A DNA stretch of 64,000 nt from an uncultured Eubacteriales bacterium (GTDB lineage Bacteria > Bacillota > Clostridia > Oscillospirales > Oscillospiraceae). The stretch covers positions 62,001-126,000 of the forward strand of contig CASFNR010000001.1 of assembly GCA_949296115.1 (NCBI GenBank), given 5' to 3'. The position numbers were made by a program, and so were the translations under genes. The notes below the pieces were generated by a model. That model ran no database searches, was not told where the DNA came from, and was given only the letters and a program-made list of their open reading frames with translations. This document shows positions 20,501-27,142 of the stretch, piece after piece. Positions within the stretch are counted from its first letter, which is position 1, and every line of letters starts with the position of its first letter.

Positions 20501-21008
20501 AATTACCGGGACCAAAAATGCGGGATAGGTTCAGGGCATAGTCCTTTGCGGCGCTGTAATTCTCCTCCATCAAGAATTGGGCAACACCCCCCGCCAGGCA
20601 GGCGGACAGTGCAATCAGGCCCTCATGGTACTGCTCCAGCAGTTCCAGGTCAATTCTCGGCTTTCCATAGAATCCCTCAATAAAGGCCTGGGACACCAGG
20701 TAGCACAGATTTTCATAACCGGTTCGGTCCTTACACAGCAGCACCAGATGGTAGGGATCTTTATCCACGCCAAACACGCGATCCGTCATCCTTCGCCGGG
20801 AAACATACACTTCGCAGCCGATAATTGGCTTAACCCCGGCCGCTTTTGCGGCCTTGTAGAAGTCAATGCAGCCATACATCACCCCGTGGTCGGTAATGGC
20901 CACGGCAGTCTGTTCCAATTCCTTCACCCGGTCCATCAGCTGGTCAATCCGGCAGGCGCCGTCCAGGAGACTGTATTCTGTATGCAGATGCAAGTGGACA
21001 AAGCTCAT
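17550..21008 (-). CDS. dnaE: DNA polymerase III subunit alpha (DnaE)
   Basis: This replicative polymerase has 1152 residues, near the usual length for DnaE. An N-terminal PHP domain begins FVHLHLHTEYSLLDG. The catalytic aspartates lie in MPDFDTDF near residue 390. A helix-hairpin-helix region lies near 850 and an OB domain at about 980-1060 (ISIAGIVQAVKMKTTRN). Its ATG overlaps the whiA stop by four bases. The 96-nt stretch after the upstream lipoprotein gene start (17454-17549) shows no clear hairpin. Confidence 0.97.
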   Translation of the reverse strand: MSFVHLHLHTEYSLLDGACRIDQLMDRVKELEQTAVAITDHGVMYGCIDFYKAAKAAGVKPIIGCEVYVSRRRMTDRVFGVDKDPYHLVLLCKDRTGYENLCYLVSQAFIEGFYGKPRIDLELLEQYHEGLIALSACLAGGVAQFLMEENYSAAKDYALNLSRIFGPGNFYLELQDHGIEVQRPVNQGVQRIARETGLPLVVTNDAHYLRREDAKMQDVLLCIQTGKTVDETNRMKFQTEEFYLKSEEELRALFPNVDEAFENTSKIADACNLEFTFHEYHLPSFPIPEGYTNESYFRHLCYEGFKKRYPEQPKAYQERLEYEIDVISRMGYVNYYLIVWDFIRYAKEQGIPVGPGRGSGAASIAAYCLHITEVDPMKYALIFERFLNPERVSMPDFDTDFCQERRGEVIEYVMRKYGADHVAQIATFGTMAARGAIRDVGRALNFSYAETDIVAKLVPAAPHITLEEALKVSPQLKEMYDGDSRVRTLIDTARSLEGMPRNASTHAAGVVITANPVYSYVPLSRNDDTIVTQYTMTTIEELGLLKMDFLGLRNLTVIADAEREIRKLEPDFEMDKVPDDDQETFAMLTEGKTQGVFQLESAGMTGVCVSMKASSIEDITAIVALYRPGPMDSIPRFIANKLDSRKVTYKTPLLEPILKVTYGCIVYQEQVIEIFRSLGGYTMGQADNIRRAISKKKMKVIEAERKVFVYGDQEQGITGCIGNGVPETVAQSIYDEIVDFANYAFNKAHAVCYAVVAYQTAYLKCHYPRQYMAALMTSVLDSATKVSGYISECKELGIPVLPPDLNHSEDHFTVEGEAIRFGLGAVKNIGRGLIRSVVRKREEDGPFQSLEDFIQRMGEGELNKRAVENLIKCGAADGFGYHRSELLAVYEQMMDSIASSRKRNLEGQMGLFSMLEESDAAARIPIPKRDELSKADLLAMEKETTGIYISGHPMDDYRPFLRNTHVIHIDRLMEEESPFEDDQIISIAGIVQAVKMKTTRNNSMMAYVTVEDDTAAIELLAFSNVMSQYGGYLREGSPVVVTGRLSLRDNKEPQIVVNRVRPLSDFSDGSVEVTPTDAPAVQTNGTLYLRLPTESGALFPKIRAILNMFPGQNTVVLYFADTRLRRGTRCALFDSMLQELRRVLGGENVVLK

Positions 21009-21919
21009 ACTTCCGTCTCCTTTGAAAGCAGAATCAATTTTTTCATCCGGTTGTTCATCGCCGGTTTTGTAATGGGAGGTTCCATCATGGAGGCCAATTC
21101 TGACAGAGACGCAGAGGGATTATCCATTCTGGCACGGGCTGCCTGGTTTAATTTCCAAGGTAACTTCTCCAGAATTCCCTGCTCCCGCAGTCTCCGAATC
21201 GCCGAAAGCTGCTCCTGTGCGGCTTCTACAACCTTGGACGTATTGGCATCGTCACAGTTGCAGCGGCGGTTCACTTTGTTGTTCAGATCTTTTTCCAGTT
21301 TCGTCTCCATGATCCCCATTGCGGCAACCCGTGCGCCCAAGAAGGTAAGGAAATCCGAAATCTGTTCGCTCTGCTTTACGTACAGGACCTGTCCCCCGCC
21401 ACGGGCCGTTAGCTTTGGGGAAAAACCCAGCGTCTCCCTCATCAGGGCGTGCGTCTCCCTGGCAACAAACTGATGGGTAGTGGTCAGCTCCATGTGATAT
21501 CCTTTTTCCGGGTCAGTTACGCTGCCTCCCGCCAAAAAGGCGCCCCGCAAAAAAGCAGCCTTACAGCAATCTTCCTCTACGATTGGAAGATTCACATGGA
21601 GTGCAAGGGTATCCCGGACATCAAAACCAAAGCTGTTCATAACGGTTTCAATTTTTTCCGGTTCCCGGATTTGAAACACCAGCTTGCCCGGCGCTTCCAG
21701 ACTGGGATAGCTGTCAAATTCCAGGTTGAACGCCTTTTTAAAAAGCTTGGGAAGAATCCAGGCAAAATCCCGGCTCTCTGTAATGATCTTTATTCCCTGC
21801 GAATGAAAACTGTTGCAGTAGAGCAGGATTCCAAAGCATTCAGCCAAAGCGCAGCAGTATTTTTGAGGAAACGCCCGGCATATTTCAGCCTTTGCTGTGC
21901 CGGAAAAGGATACCGTCAC
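21005..21919 (-). CDS. whiA: DNA-binding protein WhiA
   Basis: WhiA is a LAGLIDADG-derived DNA-binding protein involved in cell division or sporulation control in Gram-positives. The GTG start at 21919 was chosen because AAGGAGG lies 8 nt before it and the protein then starts MTVSFSGTAKAEICR like other WhiA proteins; an upstream ATG at 21997 would overlap murB. The 304 residues include AAFLRGAFLAGGSVTDPEKGYH and a C-terminal helix-turn-helix (REQGILEKLP, SLSELASMM). It is usually with yvcK/yvcJ; here it pairs with murB and dnaE. Confidence 0.93.
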   Translation of the reverse strand: MTVSFSGTAKAEICRAFPQKYCCALAECFGILLYCNSFHSQGIKIITESRDFAWILPKLFKKAFNLEFDSYPSLEAPGKLVFQIREPEKIETVMNSFGFDVRDTLALHVNLPIVEEDCCKAAFLRGAFLAGGSVTDPEKGYHMELTTTHQFVARETHALMRETLGFSPKLTARGGGQVLYVKQSEQISDFLTFLGARVAAMGIMETKLEKDLNNKVNRRCNCDDANTSKVVEAAQEQLSAIRRLREQGILEKLPWKLNQAARARMDNPSASLSELASMMEPPITKPAMNNRMKKLILLSKETEV

Positions 21920-21953
21920 GATCCACTCCTCCTTCTCTCTATCGAATACCGGG

Positions 21954-22865
21954 TTACCAAATACGAATCTCAGGCTCCAGTCTGATTCCGGAGTCAAAAA
22001 AGACCCGATCAGACACTGTTTTCAGGAGCTGACGCATATCGGCCGCCGTTGCGCCGCCCAGGTTTACCGCAAAACCCGCATGTTTCTCGGAAATTGCGGC
22101 ATTTCCAATACGAAAGCCCTTTAATCCCGCCTGTTCAATCAATGCGGCTGCATAACCATTGGCGGGCCGTTTGAACGCAGAGCCGGCCGAGGGCAGATTC
22201 AGCGGCTGGGAGGCAGTTCTCCGGGCAATCAAGTCCCGCATTTTCTCCCATATTTCCTCCGGTTTTCCAGTCTGTAAAGTGAAAGATGCCGATAATACAA
22301 TATCGCTGCTGCGCTGGAGGGCGCTGCTTCGATAGGAGAATTCCAGTTCCTCCCGGGACAATGTACGAACATCTCCCGTTTCATCCATCACTTCTACCCG
22401 GGCGCAGACCGCACCAATCTCGCCGCCATAGGCCCCTGCGTTCATATACACTCCGCCGCCCACAGTTCCTGGAATTCCATGGGCAAATTCCAGTCCGGTC
22501 AAGCCAAGGTTTGCCGCAAACACAGCGGCCCTGGCCATGGTGACGCCCGCCATGCAGCGAATTGTTCCTGCATCCAGCTGCTCCATTCCGTCCAGTGCGT
22601 CTTTTAGACAGATCACGAGTCCCCGGATTCCTCCATCCGGCGCCAGAATATTGGTTCCGGCACCCAGAATAGCAGGTTTTGTGTCCAATAAAGCGGATAC
22701 TTTTATCAGTTTTTGCAACTGCTCTGTATCTTGGGGAAATGCCATCACTTCCGCATTCCCCCCGATGCGCAGAGAAGTATGCTTGTGCATCGGTTCTTCA
22801 AAACGGAGCTCCATTTCAGGAAGGAAAGTTTGCATTTTCTTCTGAAAATCAGTTAATTCACTCAT
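21954..22865 (-). CDS. murB: UDP-N-acetylenolpyruvoylglucosamine reductase MurB
   Basis: MurB reduces UDP-GlcNAc-enolpyruvate to UDP-MurNAc with NADPH and FAD in peptidoglycan synthesis. The 303 residues show the FAD-binding segment GAGTNILAPDGG near 62, FAHGIPGTVGGGVYMNAGAYGG near 126 (shown split: FAHGIPGTVG, GGVYMNAG), the SYRSS motif and the catalytic end SEKHAGFAVN. The type is the short, type-II form without the extra Tyr loop. First gene of the murB-whiA-dnaE run, behind a consensus-like promoter. Confidence 0.95.
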   Translation of the reverse strand: MSELTDFQKKMQTFLPEMELRFEEPMHKHTSLRIGGNAEVMAFPQDTEQLQKLIKVSALLDTKPAILGAGTNILAPDGGIRGLVICLKDALDGMEQLDAGTIRCMAGVTMARAAVFAANLGLTGLEFAHGIPGTVGGGVYMNAGAYGGEIGAVCARVEVMDETGDVRTLSREELEFSYRSSALQRSSDIVLSASFTLQTGKPEEIWEKMRDLIARRTASQPLNLPSAGSAFKRPANGYAAALIEQAGLKGFRIGNAAISEKHAGFAVNLGGATAADMRQLLKTVSDRVFFDSGIRLEPEIRIW

Positions 22866-22893
22866 AAACGCCTCCGGGTGTATGATTGGTTAC

Positions 22894-22922
22894 AGTATAA
22901 CACATTCTGATTACAGATGCAA
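22894..22922 (-). promoter_or_regulatory. Sigma-A-type promoter of murB-whiA-dnaE
   Basis: On the minus strand TTGCAT and TATACT are separated by exactly 17 nt, and the -10 lies about 30 nt before the murB ATG. The match is to the vegetative consensus; the assignment is inference. Confidence 0.65.
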
Positions 22923-22951
22923 TTATATAACTGTTAAATTTTATGACAGAA

Positions 22952-22986
22952 AGGACCTCCGCTGCGTTTTATGCGGCGGAGGTCCT
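22952..22986 (-). terminator. Terminator hairpin after LCP gene
   Basis: A 14-bp stem with one mismatch (AGGACCTCCGCTGC with GCGGCGGAGGTCCT) lies 11 nt after the LCP gene stop. The T-tract on the minus side is short (TTTC), so termination may be moderate. It separates the LCP gene from the murB promoter. Confidence 0.6.
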
Positions 22987-22997
22987 GCGAACCAAGC

Positions 22998-24110
22998 TTA
23001 TTCGGTTCCTTCTGTAATGGCGGTCATCAGTTTCCGATTCTGCCCCTCATCAAAGAACAGAACGCTGGCAGGGTAACCACCCAACTCAATAATTTCTCCC
23101 CAGTAGGTCTTTTCCACCGGACAAGTGCCGGTTTCCACCGTCAGCTGAGGAAGCAAAGGAAGAATTTCCCAGATACACGTTGTAATTTCCTCATCCGTCA
23201 TGTTTGTCGTAACGCTGGGAAGTACCGTGTTCACCAACTCCTGGAGTTTGCTGAAGCCCAGATTCTTCACCTGGTTCAAAACCTGCTGAATTACCGTGCG
23301 CTGCCGGACGGTGCGCTTAATATCACTGTCGGAATCCCCTTCCGCTTTCCGCATCCGGGCATACGCAAGCGCCGTATCTCCGTCCATCCAGAACTCTCCA
23401 GCCTCTACCTCCTGCCAGACCTTGCCATCTGCATTCAGGTAGTCGGCCTCTGCCTCAGTCAGATCTATGGTAACGCCGCCCAGCAAATTGATTACATCAA
23501 TGAATGCCCGGAAGTCCACTTCCACATCATAGTCCACCTCGATGCCAAAGTTCTCGTACAGGCACTGGTTCGTCATTTCCATTGCTCCGCCAGTGTCTCC
23601 CCAAGTCCATCCAAGGTGGTAGGCCAAATTGATTCTTTGTTTGCCGCAAGTATGCTTGGTCCCAGAGGGATCCACATAGTCCGGCAGTTTCACATAAGTA
23701 TCCCGAAGGAAAGAGGTCAATGTCAGCACCTTTGTATTTTTATTTACGGTAGCCAGAATCATGGTATCCGCAATCCGGGACTCTTCGCCATCTCTTGCAG
23801 CCTGTCCGACAATCAAGATGTTGATAATATCTTTCCCTGATTCCTTGTAAGGAAGGGTCGTGGGTACGGTTGTGGGCTCCGTTGTTGCCAGCGTCACTTC
23901 ACTGGCAGACGTTTGGTCAACAGCCTGGACAACAGCTGGCTCTGTCTGCATTACCGGCTGCTCAGGCTGAAGATAGTTATTGTAAATAATAACACCTGCC
24001 ATTCCTGCAACAACCAAAACCAGCAACGCAGCAATCACTGTCATCACTATCACTGCTCCGCTTTTCCTCTTTTTTGCGGGACGTCCATGATAACGTCCAT
24101 TATTGCTCAT
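22998..24110 (-). CDS. LytR-CpsA-Psr (LCP) family protein
   Basis: LCP proteins transfer polyprenyl-phosphate-linked anionic glycopolymers onto peptidoglycan at the outer face of the membrane. The 370 residues have a cytoplasmic basic start, a membrane helix at about 18-43, a Thr/Pro-rich linker, then the LCP domain from about 92 (DIINILIVGQ, RIADTMILATVN, SFLRDTYVKLPDY). The catalytic-site Asp and Arg residues are present. Which polymer is attached cannot be told. It has its own promoter and terminator. Confidence 0.9.
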   Translation of the reverse strand: MSNNGRYHGRPAKKRKSGAVIVMTVIAALLVLVVAGMAGVIIYNNYLQPEQPVMQTEPAVVQAVDQTSASEVTLATTEPTTVPTTLPYKESGKDIINILIVGQAARDGEESRIADTMILATVNKNTKVLTLTSFLRDTYVKLPDYVDPSGTKHTCGKQRINLAYHLGWTWGDTGGAMEMTNQCLYENFGIEVDYDVEVDFRAFIDVINLLGGVTIDLTEAEADYLNADGKVWQEVEAGEFWMDGDTALAYARMRKAEGDSDSDIKRTVRQRTVIQQVLNQVKNLGFSKLQELVNTVLPSVTTNMTDEEITTCIWEILPLLPQLTVETGTCPVEKTYWGEIIELGGYPASVLFFDEGQNRKLMTAITEGTE

Positions 24111-24154
24111 GTGTGTTCCTCCCGATTCAATAAGCCTTTTGAAGTCTGCGGCTC

Positions 24155-24183
24155 AGTGTACCATAAAAAGCGAAAAAAAGCAA
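24155..24183 (-). promoter_or_regulatory. Sigma-A-type promoter of LCP gene
   Basis: Minus-strand TTGCTT and TACACT are spaced 17 nt apart, with the -10 about 45 nt before the LCP start codon. The rest of the gap 24111-24234 shows nothing else. Confidence 0.55.
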
Positions 24184-24234
24184 GTATTCCGCTCAATTTT
24201 AAGGAAATTTTGTCTTTTGAGAAACAAATTTCCT

Positions 24235-24564
24235 TTATCCGCCTGCCTCCGTACCCGTCTGTGTCTCCGCGGGAGCGGATTCCTCTGAAGCTGTCCCGTC
24301 TGTTTCCATCTGCGCTTGCTCCGTCAACGCATCCTCGTCCGTGGGCTTATCCGGGTTATAATCCAAAATTGCCTGAATGTCTTCGAATGATACGCTCTGC
24401 TCAATAATTTCCGCACGGGGAATTTTATCCAGCATGGACTGATAGTAGCGCATCCCCGCAAAGGCCGCGCCCCCAATGAGCAAAATGAAAACGAGAAGAA
24501 TTCCCAGGGCAATTTTCCATCCCCGCTTTTTTGTCTTTTTTAAATATCGTCCGCCCTTTGCCAT
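24235..24564 (-). CDS. Small membrane-anchored protein resembling an LCP N-terminus
   Basis: The 109-residue protein has a very basic start (MAKGGRYLKKTKKRG), one membrane helix at about 17-38, then RYYQSMLDKIPRAEI and an acidic, Thr/Glu-rich tail to the stop. The helix, the S-M-L-x-K-I segment and the low-complexity linker resemble the first quarter of clostridial LCP proteins, but the catalytic domain is absent. It may be a truncated LCP gene or an independent small anchor. It has its own consensus-like promoter and an AGGTG site before its ATG, so it is probably expressed. Confidence 0.6.
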   Translation of the reverse strand: MAKGGRYLKKTKKRGWKIALGILLVFILLIGGAAFAGMRYYQSMLDKIPRAEIIEQSVSFEDIQAILDYNPDKPTDEDALTEQAQMETDGTASEESAPAETQTGTEAGG

Positions 24565-24597
24565 GTTGCACCTCCATTTATGGTTATAAGCCTCGTT

Positions 24598-24626
24598 ATT
24601 GTATCATAAAATACAAATTACTGCAA
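24598..24626 (-). promoter_or_regulatory. Sigma-A-type promoter of small membrane protein gene
   Basis: Minus-strand TTGCAG and TACAAT are spaced by 17 nt, about 35 nt before the ATG at 24564. Confidence 0.6.
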
Positions 24627-24643
24627 GTATCAACAAAACGGAA

Positions 24644-24679
24644 CTAAAAAATGGGCAGCCGCAGCTGCCCATTTTTTAG
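24644..24679. terminator. Perfect 16-bp palindromic terminator
   Basis: CTAAAAAATGGGCAGC and its exact complement flank a four-base loop. The A/T ends supply a T-run on either strand. It lies 4 nt after the ferredoxin stop on the minus strand. Confidence 0.85.
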
Positions 24680-24682
24680 AAC

Positions 24683-25069
24683 TTATTTTTCCACAATCTC
24701 CAGAATTTCCATGGGACATGCCTTGACGCAGATGCCGCAGGCGATGCACTTGGATGCGGGATTCTCAGGCTTCAGGACCATGACATGCATGGGGCACGCC
24801 TCTACGCACTTGCCGCAGCCAACACATTTCTTCTTGTTGATCATGTACACGCCGGTTTTGGGATTCTGGGTAATCGCCTCGTGTTCGCAGGTGCGCATAC
24901 ACTTGCCGCACTGGATGCAGGTCTGGGGTTTTGCACCGGTTCCCTTTGCTACAATCCGAATGCAGGACAGGGCTTCGTCAAATTCCTTGTAGAATGCTTC
25001 CGAGCAGGCACTGACACACTGCAGACAGGCCATACATTCGGCATCTTTTTTTACAGCGAGCTTTTTCAT
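24683..25069 (-). CDS. Polyferredoxin-like protein with four [4Fe-4S] motifs
   Basis: The 128-residue protein has four C-x2-C-x2-C-x3-C motifs: CMACLQCVSAC near 12, CIQCGKCMRTC near 47, CVGCGKCVEAC near 76 and CIACGICVKAC near 105. Sixteen cysteines could hold four [4Fe-4S] clusters for electron transfer in an anaerobe. The ATG at 25069 has AGGGGAG upstream; an earlier in-frame ATG would include the promoter region. Single-gene unit with its own promoter and terminator, so the redox partner is not shown by context. Confidence 0.85.
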   Translation of the reverse strand: MKKLAVKKDAECMACLQCVSACSEAFYKEFDEALSCIRIVAKGTGAKPQTCIQCGKCMRTCEHEAITQNPKTGVYMINKKKCVGCGKCVEACPMHVMVLKPENPASKCIACGICVKACPMEILEIVEK

Positions 25070-25105
25070 AGTTGAAAACTCCCCTTTATTGATGTTGTCC
25101 CCTTT

Positions 25106-25134
25106 ATTATACATTCGGTATCGATAAAATGCAA
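25106..25134 (-). promoter_or_regulatory. Sigma-A-type promoter of ferredoxin gene
   Basis: TTGCAT, a 17-nt spacer and a perfect TATAAT lie on the minus strand about 37 nt before the ferredoxin ATG. The region 25139-25250 towards the next gene shows no further clear element. Confidence 0.7.
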
Positions 25135-25267
25135 CCAAAAACTACGAGAAATATTTCTTGTATTGTTCTTTTCCCGTTTCCTGTCTGAATATTCCAGTAT
25201 CAGACGGGGTTAATCCAATTTAACGTGGAAATAATAGAATCGGTACAATCAAATGGGAGGTAACAAA

Positions 25268-25576
25268 ATGAAAAAAATCTTTGTTTTTGCTTTGACAATG
25301 CTTCTGTGCACTGCCGCTTTCGCCGGCTGTGGCTGCACAAGAACGGACATGGGCGCAACCTCTGCCCCCACAGTCCTGCCCACCAATGAGGAAGTCTGGG
25401 ACGAAACCCATGCCACCACCGCATCCACCGTACCCGTCACCACTGCGGCGACCATCCCCAGTTCCTCAGAAACAACAGAGGCAACCATTGACCACGGCAA
25501 CGGCCCGCTGGAAGAACCCACTTCTGCGACAGATGGAACCGCAGAAAACCGGGCCCGTCAGGGAATGATCGGCTGA
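25268..25576 (+). CDS. Small Thr-rich lipoprotein of unknown function
   Basis: The 102-residue protein begins MKKIFVFALTMLLCTAAFAG and has lipobox AFAGC, so it is probably a surface lipoprotein. The mature part is low-complexity, rich in Thr, Ala, Glu and Pro, with no domain seen. GGGAGG lies 7 nt before the ATG. The C-terminus (ENRARQGMIG) is basic. It stands alone between the ferredoxin gene and a terminator. Function cannot be assigned. Confidence 0.65.
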   Translation: MKKIFVFALTMLLCTAAFAGCGCTRTDMGATSAPTVLPTNEEVWDETHATTASTVPVTTAATIPSSSETTEATIDHGNGPLEEPTSATDGTAENRARQGMIG

Positions 25577-25588
25577 CACGGAATGCAC

Positions 25589-25626
25589 AATACCGGGGTG
25601 CGCTGGATACACCCCGGTATTGAATC
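25589..25626. terminator. Bidirectional terminator, lipoprotein / glutaredoxin-like gene
   Basis: AATACCGGGGTG pairs perfectly with CACCCCGGTATT around a 9-base loop, followed by TCTTTTTC on the plus side. It separates convergent genes ending at 25576 and 25631. Confidence 0.8.
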
Positions 25627-25630
25627 TTTT

Positions 25631-25888
25631 TCATTCTTGATGGGAAAGCAACGACTCCAAGTCCAGCGTGACGGAGCCATCCTCCCGCACAATACAGGGA
25701 ATGCCAATCTGTCCGTCAGCCTTTGCCGAACGAAATACGTCCCATTGATCCCGGATTTTCAGAAAATCCTTTAGATTCTGCAGGTCATCTCCAAAGTCCA
25801 GGAACACATAGGAGACACCGTCACGGTCAAACTCCTCCATACACGCCCAGCAGTCCTTGCAGAGCCTGCTTCCATAAATCTTCAGCAC
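25631..25888 (-). CDS. Glutaredoxin-like thiol protein
   Basis: The 85-residue protein has a thioredoxin fold pattern: beta strand MLKIYGSRLC, the C-x2-C pair CKDC near residue 10 with a third Cys at 16, then a helix, and the cis-Pro segment GIPCIV near 62. That is the layout of glutaredoxins and NrdH-like proteins, though the CKDC motif is not standard. The start is GTG with AAGGAG 7 nt upstream. It lies 11 nt after the OMP-decarboxylase-like gene, in the same transcript. Confidence 0.75.
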   Translation of the reverse strand: MLKIYGSRLCKDCWACMEEFDRDGVSYVFLDFGDDLQNLKDFLKIRDQWDVFRSAKADGQIGIPCIVREDGSVTLDLESLLSHQE

Positions 25889-25899
25889 AATAACGCTCC

Positions 25900-26769
25900 T
25901 TATAAAATGGTAGTATAGCGGGTTAAGTTCCGCTTCATCCGTTCTGCCGCCTCCATTGCAGCTGTCAGAACATCCACATTCCCTGCCCGCTTCCAGGCAG
26001 CGGCAATTCCCTTTCCGCTGCAGACCGCTGCCCCATGGCCGAATTGATCGAAGGCAAAGGAACAGTTTTTTGCGTTGGAATTGGGATAATCATACCCGTC
26101 CAGAAGTAAAAACAGCTTCGGATATTTTTTTCGAAGGTTTCTCAGGCTTTCCGATGCGCTCGCCCCTGCCGCAATTCCAATGCGGGAATATCCCCACTTT
26201 CCAACCAAGTCACCGGCATAGCGGTTCACATGATCTGCTGCGGCTGTATGCACCAGCCGGGAACCGGCCAGCAGGTCCTGAATCTCCGGTGCGGATTTGT
26301 TTGCTGTCCGGACAGTCACAAACAAGTCCTTCTTTTTCTCCCGGCAGTAAGGCAAAAACGGCCTATAGCAGTCACTGCCCAGGTAGCTTCCAACCAGTAC
26401 CCCGTCACAGGGAAACAATGTCCGCTCCCCCAGAATCCGTTCCGCTGCATTTTCCGCAGCGTCAGGAGACCAAATCTCCGGGGCATCCAGAAGGACATAA
26501 TATCCCGCATTGGAAGCAGCCTGAAGAACCTGCGTCAGCTGTTCCAGTCCTTCCGGACCTAGCAGCGCAAAGGAAGCAAAACCCACACGCACGGCCGGAA
26601 AAACGCTCTTCAGGGACAGGAGCAGCCTTTCGCAATAGCCTCCATATGCCGCAGCAAGGGTCCGCCCGGCGGAATCATCCGGCGGCAAGTCGGATGGAGC
26701 CAGATTCAGTTCCAAAACAGAAGGATTCTTTTTCTTTCGAATCTTTTCCTGAAGCATATCCACAGCCAT
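25900..26769 (-). CDS. OMP decarboxylase-like protein lacking catalytic residues
   Basis: The 289-residue protein follows the type 2 orotidine-5'-phosphate decarboxylase (PyrF) pattern from end to end: LQEKIRKKKNPSVLEL, FPAVRVGFASF, YLGSDCYRPFLPYC, TVRTANKSAPEIQDL, GKWGYSRIGIAAGAS and SGKGIAAAWKRAG. The residues that make catalysis possible are missing: the D-A-K-R-x-D loop reads DAPEIWSPD, the early G-L-D-P reads LELNLA, K-P-Q reads RVGF, and N-P-Y-L-G reads GSYLG. I infer a TIM-barrel pseudoenzyme or an altered-function paralogue, not a pyrimidine enzyme. GGAGGAGGG precedes the ATG; the glutaredoxin-like gene follows 11 nt later. Confidence 0.7.
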   Translation of the reverse strand: MAVDMLQEKIRKKKNPSVLELNLAPSDLPPDDSAGRTLAAAYGGYCERLLLSLKSVFPAVRVGFASFALLGPEGLEQLTQVLQAASNAGYYVLLDAPEIWSPDAAENAAERILGERTLFPCDGVLVGSYLGSDCYRPFLPYCREKKKDLFVTVRTANKSAPEIQDLLAGSRLVHTAAADHVNRYAGDLVGKWGYSRIGIAAGASASESLRNLRKKYPKLFLLLDGYDYPNSNAKNCSFAFDQFGHGAAVCSGKGIAAAWKRAGNVDVLTAAMEAAERMKRNLTRYTTIL

Positions 26770-26907
26770 GCCGGACGCCCTCCTCCGAATTTGGATTTTT
26801 CATGTATTCAGTATAGCATAATTCCAACACCCTGAAAAGACACAATTCCACCGGAAATGATTTTTTTCAAGATGGGCATACTAAGGAAACAGAAAGGAGG
26901 GATTGTG

Positions 26908-27093
26908 ATGCAAGTCAAAGGATGGGCAATTACTGCCGGAATCGGTGCCGCCGCAGGTGCTGTTGCCGTTCTGATGATGCCGAGAACCAACCCCACACGG
27001 CGTCTTGCGGCAAAAGCCGCCAACAAAATGGAGGACGTGGCCTGGAAGGTTTCCGATACCATTTCCAACAAAATGGACAGCATGGATCTGTAA
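26908..27093 (+). CDS. YtxH-like small membrane protein
   Basis: The 61-residue protein starts MQVKGWAITAGIGAAAGAVA with one Gly/Ala-rich membrane helix and a basic amphipathic helix (RRLAAKAANKMEDVAWKV) after it, as in YtxH-type envelope proteins. The ATG at 26908 follows AAGGAGGG by 8 nt; an upstream start at 26857 has no such site. It stands alone between two minus-strand genes and ends at a terminator. Function is unknown. Confidence 0.65.
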   Translation: MQVKGWAITAGIGAAAGAVAVLMMPRTNPTRRLAAKAANKMEDVAWKVSDTISNKMDSMDL

Positions 27094-27106
27094 GTCAAAC
27101 AAAAAA

Positions 27107-27138
27107 CATCCCGGAGGATATGCCTCCGGGATGCTTTG
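27107..27138. terminator. Terminator between YtxH-like gene and clp gene
   Basis: CATCCCGGAGG pairs with CCTCCGGGATG across a 5-base loop. The A-run before it and the short T-run after it suggest it works for both convergent genes. Confidence 0.75.
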
Positions 27139-27142
27139 AAAT

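Noticed and set aside
21919..21997. Longer whiA start at 21997
   Set aside because: It would overlap murB and add non-family residues; GTG at 21919 has AAGGAGG 8 nt upstream.
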